A stretch of 64,000 bases of DNA, from contig OZ025267.1 of NCBI GenBank assembly GCA_964019165.1, positions 7,128,252 through 7,192,251 of the forward strand, in the 5' to 3' direction. Source of the stretch: Mastigias papua. Lineage: Eukaryota; Cnidaria; Scyphozoa; Rhizostomeae; Mastigiidae. The position numbers and the translations under genes were made by a program. The notes under the pieces are model-generated. The model saw only the letters and a list, made by a program, of their open reading frames with translations. It was not told where the DNA came from and did not search any database. Below are positions 37,401 through 49,400 of this stretch, piece after piece; position 1 is the first letter of the stretch; each line of letters begins with the position of its first letter.

Positions 37401-40400
37401 CTTTGTGTATGTGTGTGTCCGTGTATAATTCACCATGCACTCTGAGATTAATCTAAGTTCTAGTCAGTTGATGCAATACATTGCCCTTGACAATTCAAAG
37501 CTGTGTTCAACTAAAGTCGACAAGATTGGATTCCATTTAAATCTGTTTGTCGCATTTATAAATGGTCTTTCGGGTCATTTCAGAGATACTTAATGGCAAT
37601 GCAAACTTTCCAGTATGGAACTACCCAAAAGGACTCCGTCTGAGACTTCATCCAGCAATCTTAACAAAAGTGCACCCCAAAAAGCCGAAAAAGAAAGTAA
37701 TATTGCCAGCAAACTGTAAGTCATCCTTGTATTTTTGTCTGCTTTCACTTGGCTTCATTTGACTATTATTGTGTTCAAATCGATTCAATTACTTGCATCT
37801 ACAAAGTTCTAGGTACTTATTATGCTCGGCATAAGCAGGAGTTCCATTTAACTAAAGTCTAACATTCGCGACATCCAGTAAATTAGCAGTTATTGTCACG
37901 TGATTAACTTATGCTATACACGTTCTTTTAAACAACAGACATGTCTATAAGAAACAGAAGGCTCAAATCAGGAAAATATTAAGAAATATTTCGATAACAC
38001 AGGCAGGCTGAGATTCAAAAGTAACCTTGAAAATCTGTTTTTGCGAGAAAATTTCTATTAAACTGGGAACAAAATGCAAACAACATCCGTCTCTCATATG
38101 GTGTTCATTAAAAATTCTATTTCTCGTCTCACACTTCCCTTGTTGTTATAGGAAATTTCAAGAATTTTAAGAAGAACTTTAAAAACATTGAAGGCTGGGT
38201 TTGATAAAATATTAAGAAACATTCAGGTTGAAGTGAGCCAGCTTGTTTCTTATAAAAAGATGTGTATGCCATACTTCTAAACGTCATTTTAAGAATTTTC
38301 CTTTTCCAGAAAATGACTTGGTGCGTGCCTGAGTGCATCTTTTCGTACCTCCGCTGAGAACCATGCCCATTTGACCTTTATAATAAGTTCTTGTTCATTT
38401 CGCTAGAACATCGAACAGTGTACAGACTTTGGCACCTTTGAAACATAAATGCTTATCCTCGTTGGTTATGATAATCATTTGCTCCTTTTTAGATAAAGAA
38501 ATTAGGATCTCTTATCAGTTATATCAAAAATGGAATATGTTTTTCTTGGTTAAGTTTTCTTCACCATATCGTCTTCTCAGCGGCAATATTGAAGAATCGG
38601 TATGTACTTATTCCAAATGTTTATTTATTATAAAAATTCAACAGCAATTGGGTAGTGTTATTAGCGTAAAGATACGAGAACAAGCTGTATTAATGTGCAG
38701 GATCCAGGGGTACACTGCTGATTCAGGAATTGGAGGTATCACAAATTTTTGCTCGAATTTTCCTAGCAAAATATTAAATTCAACTCATTGAAAAGTTAAA
38801 TGCATGAGATTAGTTTCAGGGTTTCTGCTCGAATAGTGGATTTATTTGGTGTCAACCTGAACAGACGATTCTTACCATGACAAAATACTTAATTATCTAC
38901 GTATAATTGAATTGGCATAATTTATACTATACTGCCAAAGACTTGTAGGAGTTTGCTCCTCTTTGGAAGTACTTGGGGTGTAACAGCCCCATATCACACT
39001 CTCCAGTAGCTACAGATCGGGAAGGACCCACAGGATTCTAAATTGCCATGTCCAGCATTAGACTTTTTAGAGCAGTATGTTGATTTCCTAATGTGATTGG
39101 AGAAAAAGATGTTTCTTTTATGGCAATTAACTTCCTTGATAAAATAGTCTGATGAACAAAAGTTGTCTTTAGATGGAAAAGTGACACAGTAGAAGAAATT
39201 GTATTTGAAAAAAATAATCGATGACGCTTCCATAGATAGAAAACTTCCAAATCTGCTATAGAGAGAGTTTAGAGAGAAGGAGGGTCATTGTAAAATTGTT
39301 TACAAAGTTGTATTGCTTACACTAAGCAAGAAATATTACACAAACATTTTACTTCGAGAAAGCTCAGCAGAAGATTTCACTTACAATCTCTCATGAAATA
39401 TTGCCTCTGACTTAAATTTTTCTCTCTAACTATATGTGAATTGCTTATCTTCTAGCTTGACCATGCATTTGTGAACTCACCAAATTACTTGGACTCCCAA
39501 GTTATTGGCTTCAGGTTGGTATGGTAATCGTATTCATTAATGCATATGTTAGGTGAGACTGTGTTAGATAATCTTTGGTTAAGAATCAGCACTTTCATAA
39601 ATGAATATGGCTTTGGACAGGTGAAATTCCATCTGATCACGAAGACCAAATGGAGTTCTTAATCGATTTGCATTTCAACCATTCATTGATTCTACAGATT
39701 GCTTTCTCATCATCTGCTTGAATCACAAATCTTCTAGCAAAGGAATGTATACACTGATTAATGGATGATCCACAATTGAGCGTAACTATTGAGCAGCTAA
39801 ATTTTAGCTATAGCTATTGTAAATCTCTCTTTGGTTAGGTATTTACTATCAATCAACAGATTGTCGACCGATTGGTTGAATAGTTGAAGTATTGCTCTAT
39901 GGTCTGATAATTCAACTCTCAGTTAAATCACATATCGGCTATTGTTAGGATTAAGAAGCAATTTGTTCCATTGATTATTACTCCTTGATTCGCTTATACT
40001 AATGCAAATGTAACGAAATGGGATTTTAGACTTGCCGATTTGAACTGAATTATGTGACAACAATATGCTAGTTGATAACAATAAAGCTCCTTTTGGGAAG
40101 TAGGTAATGTAGGTGTGCTGTATGATTGGAAACCATGAAGATGCATCTCTCCTATTATGTGTTCATAGAAGAGGCGCTGGTTTTTCAGATAGGAGTCGTT
40201 CTACACGTTGGCCCACTCGGTTCGGTTTTCATACGATGCTTTGTAATCTGACGAGTGCATAACAAAAAAGAACTCTCAGCATTCTCTGGAATGCTTCGAT
40301 TTTTCATATATTGATGAAATTCTGAGCTCATAGGGGGCAGAGACTCATTTGAGCTGATAGTTTATAGATGGTGGGGAATCAGCATTTTTTCTAATACCGT

Positions 40401-43400
40401 GAAGTAAATAATTCTTTCTTTTATATGTTATGTAGAGAGAGTCATGAAGGCCAATGTATTGTTGACATGATCGTGCGATTTTCATCAGAAGAAGTGTATC
40501 CTGCTCAAAAACTGAAAATATTGGTTTCATCTGGCAATATTGGAGATATTCCTGTAATCAGTGATTCCTTGGAGATATATGGTAGGTTTATAAACTGGTT
40601 CTTGTGATTGGCTGGTATTCAATGAGTAGCATGAAGGACTATTATTTGGTGTCTATTTTCTGGATTTTCTTATGCTGCTTTTTTGGAACTTTACACTCTA
40701 TTCAAAGCAAAGATTTAATAGATAATCAAAATATGCAACATTAACAATTCGACTATAATTTCTGCTCAATTATTGCTTAATTGTGATCAAGGACTTGAAT
40801 TCAGTTCAGACAAGGCTTCACAAGTAATTATCAACATGAAAAAATAGAGAAGATGTATGTTTCTACTTAACTGATGCAAGCGCATTAAATCTCGATTTCA
40901 GAAATCAACAACATAACAAGTGACCAGCCTATTCAAGAGCCTATTTCACAGGAAGAATTTTCTAAGCCTCATTCTGATGCCGATGTTAACCAAGGTAACG
41001 AGACAGAGCCCAAGAAAGGACAAGGTAAACCCAGCACTAACAAGAATCTTTCTGGCCCTCAACAAGAAACGAAGAAGCCAAGCTATCCTTCACCAAGCAA
41101 TCAGTCAAGCAACAAGACAGGTATTGGGTCTAATACGATGAGCACAACGCCATCCGAAGAGGCCTCAATGTACCTGAAACTTGAAAGGCTACGATTATCG
41201 AAGCAAAGTGGTGCTGCGACTATGGGCCAGCATTCGAAAAAACTCCCCGAATCGTCTAAAGATAATATTATTGAAGAAACGTCAGAACCGATATATCCTA
41301 AACAGAGCAAGATTGATAACAATGGAGTTGTAATTTCAGAGAAGCAGCAACAGCAAAAAGAATATGAGCCTCAGAAGCAAAAAGAGACGCCAAGCTATCA
41401 ACTAGCGCAGCAGCAGAATCTTCCATTATACCAGCAAGCACCACAACAGCAACTCAATAAACCCCTGTATTCACAGCAACAATTAAGCCCTTATAAACAG
41501 GAGATGACACCACAACAGCAACAACAGCAACAACAGCAGCAACAGCAGCAACAGCAGCAACAGCAGCAACAGCAGATACCTTATTCCCAGCAACAACAGG
41601 CGTACCAGAATATACAACAGCAATACGGTTCACTACCAAAAGGTAGCACACAGCATGATAGAGAACTATGGCAGAGTCTGCCGGAACAAGTTGAGGGAAA
41701 GCTAGTGATGAATTCACAGCAACCTGCGTTGCAAGCAACCCAGCAGGAGGCTCCCAAGGGGTACGAAAAGCAACTAGCACAACCGCCTCCTACGAATAAA
41801 ACTGATTCTGAGTACGAGAAGCTGAAGAAGCTTATGAAACAGCAATATGAAAACAGAGTTCCAAGCAACGTCGAGGTAGGATCACAGGGGCAAGAGGATG
41901 GCTTGGCATACAGTAGTGACACGCCGACATTAACGAAAACACTTTATCCTCAAATCGCATATTCAAATAACCAATCCAATGGTAAGCACTTTTGATTCAT
42001 AAGAGATTTTCGTGCTTCTTGTAATAAAGCCAACAATTGGGATGATCTCATAATTTCATATAGCTTCAATCTTCTATGCATGCCTCCCTGAGTCTCTCTG
42101 AAAAGAACACTCCCCCCCTATCTTCTGGGACTATTTATCAGTTAGGTATATACTCTCAATTGATAAAGTCAAACATGTGATTCGAAAAATTTTCTCCCAT
42201 GCATTTTGCTTCTTCATCATTTATAAGTGCATTTCTTGGTTAGCTCGTTTAATGTTTGGCAGCGTCCGATGCGCTCCTTCATACTTTTAACTGCCCAGAT
42301 TTTGGAAGAGACCAGGGCAAACTCTATCATCGTGTAGGAAAATCAAATGAAGATAGCCTCCTTTATGAATTACATATGACAAGTGACGTTACATGATAGT
42401 ACAAAGCGAATTATCATTGAATTGAAGTCTATCAATTTAGGAAGTGCTTTGATGAATCTTGATAAGAACTCCGTGAAGTCGTTTTATAGCTATGAGTTGC
42501 TACTGTTATATCTATCAATGAAGAATTCAATGTATCTACACATGAAACTCACTGTATCTGCACGTGAAGAATTTATTGCGTCTTGAAATGAAGATTTGTT
42601 TATTCGATAGGCTATGAGTCATATAACACAACTGAAGCAGCAAACAAAGAAAATCCTAAGAGCCAAAACAGCATTCTTCAGGTCGCTGAAAATGTATTGA
42701 CAGAGAATCAGAATAACGTGACGAACACCACGACCAGCATGTCAAATGGAAAAGTACCTGGCATAAAAGTAGATAATAATGGCATAACTACATTGATTGC
42801 TGGTGTTTTGCAAGAACAAGTAAAACACATCAAAGCAGTCCAATTGCAGACTACCTATAAAATCCCTATAACAAGGAACACATCGGCGAATGCTGTTGAT
42901 AATGGCGAAAGCTCAGGACAGAAATCCAAACAAGAGCAAGGAGAGAACGGGATTGAAGGACCGCAGATAATTCCAAGTGTCCACACTCAGGAACAAGGTA
43001 ATAGTAGCCGTCCTCAGAATACATCATATATCTCCAACGGCAACAATGTTTCATCGCAAGAAACATCTATGGGGATATTACCTTATGGTGTTTACACCGG
43101 TGAAAAAGTAGGGAATAAAACGAATGAAAATAAAACACTCTTTACTATCGCATCGCAGAAAGTTAAACCGTTAAAGGGAATTGGAGCTGCTTATTGGAAC
43201 TTCAGTGTTTCTCAACCGCTCGAGCCTAACCCAGAAATCAATTCATCAAAGGTTGATCAACAGTCTGTGCAGCCTAACGGAGCTAGCTACTGGGGCACTC
43301 AACCCATAACGAAGCCACAACAGACAAACACACAACAGCAACAACAACAGCAGCCAAGTACAAGCCAACAGCAGCAGCAACAGGAACAGCAATCGATTAC

Positions 43401-46400
43401 GTATCCGTCACAGATACAGCAGCAACAACCAGTTCTGCAGCAGTACTCTCAACCGAATCCATATGCGTATCAACAACCCAGCACATATCAACAACCACAA
43501 CAGCAGACGCAACAACAACAAGCTACGCAGCAGTACTCTCAATCGAATCCTTATGCATATCAACAACCCAGCACATATCAGCAACCACAGCAACAGCAGA
43601 CACAGAGACCATCTACATATCAACAACAACAACAACAGCAAACATCACAACAGCCAATCACATATCAACAGCAAAAACAAGTATCCGCTATTTCTAATGA
43701 AGTAAAAACCACACAAACTCTGGCACCAGTCTACAGCACCAGTTCAGCGACAGGCACAAAGCAAGAACAACAATCAGCAATAATTTCATCATCTGCTAAA
43801 ACTGAAGCTGTTACCTCCCCAATCCCATATGGCACAAAAGTTCCTAATGAAGTTGTAGCAAGCAAGGAACAAAGTACCTCTCCTCCCAACTCCAGTTACG
43901 TCTTTCAAACAAATCCTCCACCATTGACAAACCCTGCTGTAACTAATACGGCTGCAAACCAAGTTGGCAGTCAAAGTGCTGAAAATCAGAACAAAACACC
44001 TGCTGTGGAATATTACAACCGCAAAGAGCCTGTTCCAAATGGAACCGAGGCAACATATTACAGCACTGCAACACAAGGTCCTCCACAAAGTGGCGCAGTG
44101 CAGAAAGTGGATGAAAGTCAATTATCGCCTCATATTTACACACCCAAGGTCACCAATTATCAATGGCCACCTGAGGCTACTCCATTAGAGAATCCTCCTG
44201 CACAGCAGAATGGCACCCTACAACAAGTTGTTTCATCCGAAAAAGAGGTGTCATCGCTGACAATATGTAAGCTCTGGTTTTATTTCGTTTTTAGTTTTAT
44301 ATTACATGCTAATAGCCCAAGCTCACATGCAGTTTGAAACTTCGTATTTAAACCCATGTGAAGTAAAGTTGGATACCTTCAATTTTGAGTTTGATAATCC
44401 TACCTAAAGTTAAAAGATGATGCTATTAGAGTTAATTTGGAGTAGAAATTTGAATGAAGGGCACAGCTCGTCTCTGAATACGAAAACAGAAAACCTTGAG
44501 AATCACCGTTCTGATCAAGGTAAAGTGCTCTTCTAACGTCTCATTAGTGAATTCGTTGCCTGGGTCTAAATTCCGTTCAATTTTGTTCTAGATCATTCTC
44601 TCCACGCTGCAATGACGCTTCAACAAACTTGGCACCCTCTGTTAAGCAGCACGGGTAGCTTTCCCTTCAAAGTTCTGGCGCAACACATCGAGCATTCAGT
44701 GAGTATCCATCAAAATCGTCTTTGCTTCTACCTTTGCCTTTTCACGTACCGTAGAATTAGCTGCCTCAAACCTTAATATGTGCGGTTTCAGAATATTATT
44801 GTTAACCCAAGGAGTGACCTTCAAGAAAATGCATGGAATATATTGGTCAACTCCCAAGCAACTATCTTCAACCTACTTGAACTCTTGTTGTGCCAAAATA
44901 TGCCCATTGAAGCTACTGTAATTCTATTTATCAGTGGAGCTTATTGCAATACTTTGATGTCATAGGTGATAATTAAGTAAAATACTTTTCTTATTTGCTT
45001 GAAAAAGATGTACTCCTTTTATCTACAGGTCGAAGAAACCTATTCGTCTCATCATATGCGTGTAACGTGCAAAGTAAAAGGGCTAAGGTAATGTATTTGA
45101 TTGTTGCCTTTCAACTCACATGCCCAAATATAGTGAAGGTATTCCTGCAGCAAATGCTCAATGTTCATCATTACACTATTTCACTAATTTAGATATTATA
45201 TGCTATATCATTTTGAGGCATTCCCTAGCCACTGGGAACCCACTGGACGTTGCTGTTTTAGAGAAGGAAATTAAGCAGTAATAGTACTTGATCTTAAAGA
45301 GAAACTGAACTGTCACGGACACCAAATCTTTCGCTAAGGAGAGCTTCTCTGCCCTATCTTGTGACTTTAGCGGTCATTTATCTCTACTTCCTTCTGCCAT
45401 TTGAAATTCTAACTAAATCTGCCAATTTTGTACATTCTGCCCATTCTAACAATTTAACTATCCATGTGTTCCATTCGCTATCTTCATTTAGCTCTCTTTC
45501 TGTTTATACTTCCAAGCAAGAAATCCAAAAAATACTACTCACAAAAAGAATAAGGGACTTTCTAAGTCAATTACCAAGCTCAGTAAATAAATGGAAGAAA
45601 GACTGTTAAGATTTTATGCAATACGTAGTCAAATGGAGTCTTAGTTTCTATCATAGTAAGCAGCTCTTCTTATTCAACCTGCATGTTTGTTTTTATATTG
45701 AAGGAAGTCTCACCGAAATGCCAGCAATGATGTGACTGCAGACAAAGTTGGCGTGGATTTCGATTTAACTTTTCAAAGTAGCGAAGTTGAAGTGATTCAA
45801 ACATTGAAGCAGGTTGCCAAGAATGGGGTGATATCGGAATTGCTTGTTTTCCCAGATTCAGTATCGATTGAAAGTTAGTAACTTATGAGTTTGACTACAG
45901 CTTATTTTGATATTTCATAGCTACTGTATATTGTTAAAGAAAACAGCTAAAGGTAATGGAAATAGGTTGTCAAAAATGGCCAAAATTTAATGGTTTCATG
46001 TTTTTTGTTCTAAAATTGTCACTTTCTATATTATATATAATGATTTTGGTAGAATTTTGGTGACTGTACTATGGAAACTTAAACATCTTAGCGCAGCAGA
46101 TTCAGTTATGTTATAACCGAACTGTTAACATGCTATATTCGAAATTCGATGCATTGTAGTATGATGCAATTGTGAATGGGAGAATTCATCCTATGCATTT
46201 AAGAAGCAAAAATAGCATGGATTGGAACAAAACAATATATAGTGTGACAATATGAAGCTCTACATTTCACAATAAAGAGCGAGAATCATATCTTGAATGA
46301 AATGAAAGGCACAGATGTAGCAATTTGTGATGCTCTTAGTTCAAAAGCTAACATGTTACGCTTGTCAATATGAGCCACCCCAATGCACAGCGTTAAAGCC

Positions 46401-49400
46401 AACTCATGTAGACTTGGGTAGTCGACTGTATGTGCTTTTGTCAAGGAGAATAAGATATTATCACTATTAACATGGTTGAAGTTGGTAAATACTTCAGTGA
46501 TATAGACCACGTTTACATGAGCAAAACTGGAATAAATGATCACCTCTCTCCCAGCTCCAAACAGTCATATGTTTATTTCGTTTTATTTTGCAATTCACCT
46601 ATCTATTTACGGCACTGCTTTTTGGCACAATTCGTCTGCACTATTCTCTATTTCACCTTATTTTGATCTTAGGGTTCTGCTGTATAGCATGACGACTCCA
46701 ATACTATCAGACCCCGTTTACACGAGCAGAACTGGATCGGATCTAGATTGGATCCGATCTACATTTGGTACGGATAGGCCTTGCGTTTACACGATATCTT
46801 GTGGATCCGATCCAGTTCTGGTTCGCTATCCGATCTACTTCTGAACCGTTTTCAAAGTAGATCCAGTTTAGATCCGATTTACTTTGTATTGTGTAAATGG
46901 TGATATCCGATCCAAAACTGGTACGGACTCGAAGAGTAAGGTAATTTTTGTAATCAGAGGAAAAATACGCATACGTAATTAATCAAACAAAAAAGTGGAT
47001 CGGATCCAAAAGCATCGTGTAAACGCAAAGCATATCCGTACCAAAACTGGATCTGCTAGACCCGATCCTGTTTAGATCCGCTCAACTATTGTTCGTGTAA
47101 ACGTAGCCATAGATACACATTAAATATTAAAAATCTATTATATTAATACTGAGATATTGTAATGAAAGAGAACCAGAACTGTGTAGAATTCTCTAATTGA
47201 TTGTTTTGTTGCAGATTCCAGTTTACCAAATACCTTAGCTCCATCAAGCGCGATTCAACAAAATCAAACAACTTCAAGTTCATCTGAGCAAAAATTGGGT
47301 TAGTTCCTTCCTATGGATAAATTCTGAATATATATAGCCACGCTCCCCTGCACTTATATGCAATTTGAGCAATGTCAAACTGGTTATCATGAAGCAATGT
47401 TGCCGAGTTTGAGATTGTACTGGGCCTAGACACGTAAATAATCGCAAATCGTTAAGCGCGCAAAAGTAGGCCCCTGAAATAGGAGCGACGATACAGGATG
47501 TCGCCTATGAGCCAATAAGTAGATTTAAAGACTATTGCCTAAGTATTGGTAGTAAAGCTGTTTTGAAAAGGCAATTTGTTATAAGCTGTTCCAGCCACGA
47601 ATCTACAATACTGTTATGAAATTATCTGAATGAAGTTGCCTTAATCTTTCGCGGCGCAGAGACGGCCTATGCTCTGGAAACAACTGACTAATAGCAGCTC
47701 ATAATCTAGCAAAAGGAATTTTCTAATTTCATTTGTAACATAAACAACAAGACGATACTCACTTATTTTACGGCAATATCGTTTATAAAATGGATAAGAA
47801 ACTTCACAAAACAGCCATGTCCAGTAGCTTCTTGATAAAACTTCCAGACTCTTCTAGAAATTACAACTTAGTCCCCTTTTGTCTCTTCTTAGCCCTGTGG
47901 TGCTCTTTTCGAAAAAAGTATTCTTTGGGGACTTAGTTTTCAAGCTTTTTTCAATACAATGTACTCTTGAGACATAATGAAAAGAAACATTACCTGCTTC
48001 TGTTACTTTTTATTCCACCGACGATACTTTTCAAACGATACTTCTCTCAAAGCTTATCTCATGTTGATTGCAAACTCAGCTTACTTGGGCCATTCATGGA
48101 AGAAATAATAAGAATTGCTTTCTCCATAGTTGCAACGTCACCAGTTCCTTTGGGCAACACGGTGGAGGCTAAACCTGATAATAACACAGCAGCCGTGAAT
48201 TACAGTACGACATTCCCATCAGCCATCTCTACCGTGAAGACAACCAAAGCCCCGACGCCAAGCTTCGAATTTGTTACAGCTCCTAAAGGTGCAATATTAT
48301 ACAAGCTTATCTTATTTGCGAGCCAAGCTATATATCTGTAAAGCTCTGACTTGATTTGCTATGCATTGCCACTTGGATGATTTTAAATTGTTCAGGGATT
48401 GATGTAGGAGTTAGCAAGATAAGCTTAATTTTCCATTATAGTATACCCAAGCTATATTGATACTAAACTCCTGTAAGCTATGTGACCGTATATAGAGTAT
48501 CTCACCCTAAATCCGAGCAGCTATGCCCCTTCTTTCTCCAATCATTATCTTCATTTACAACAGTCTATAAAGAAACTTAATTTGCTTATGTGCAGACATG
48601 CCCAAATCTTGTGAAGAGATTCGCGATTTCGGTGTCGGAAGATCTGACGGGCAATACGTTTTGGAAGCAAGAAAGGGTTGTCATTTGAGCGTGATTTGCC
48701 AAAACATGGAAGATATTCACCCGAAAGAGTTCCTTGGTGGACCAAACAAACAGCAATGGGAGGCATATCCATTCGCAGCGTTAATTAAAATCTCCGCGCA
48801 TGACAAGGAAAATATTCAAAGTGGTGCATGCTTGGAAAATTCGGGTATGCTTATAGTATTGCTATACGTAAATAATCGAATCTATTCCGAAGTGAAGATC
48901 CCATTTAAAACACGGCGACAGAGTTGCCGTCCGGAAAAGTTAACAAACGGGGGCTGGTATGCTCCAGGCCAATCTTTGGACCACACCTAAGATTTCGTTC
49001 TAAACTGTTTAAATTTGAATATATACAAAGTTACACTAAAGTTATACATGACTGATGAAAATATATATAAAACCGCAGTTAAGGGTAGGTTCGTACTAGT
49101 AAGCTAAGCATTTTAGCAAAGAAGGGCTGAGTCCCCCTATTCCCCCCCCCCCACACGGCACCCCTGCACTACAGGTAATTCTTCCTTTCAAGAGGAAAGT
49201 ATTCGACTTCTTGCTGTGATTGACGTTTCTCACTGTTAATTGCAAAGCTGCTGCCAAGTTCCCCCAATTGAAATTTATCATATTCATTGCAGATGAAGGA
49301 CGAAAACTTCTGGAAGAGATCTTCAGGGCAAAAGGAAAACAAAAGACACCAACTCCACCATGGCAAACCAATATAAAAAAATTATTGGAGGGGCGAAAAC

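Noticed and set aside
44780..44965. Alternative exon starting NIIVNPRSDLQ after SEA-gene exon 12
   Set aside because: An acceptor is present, but the 59-nt exon at 45029-45087 matches the length, phase and FR/LR ending of the equivalent exons in modules 1 and 2.
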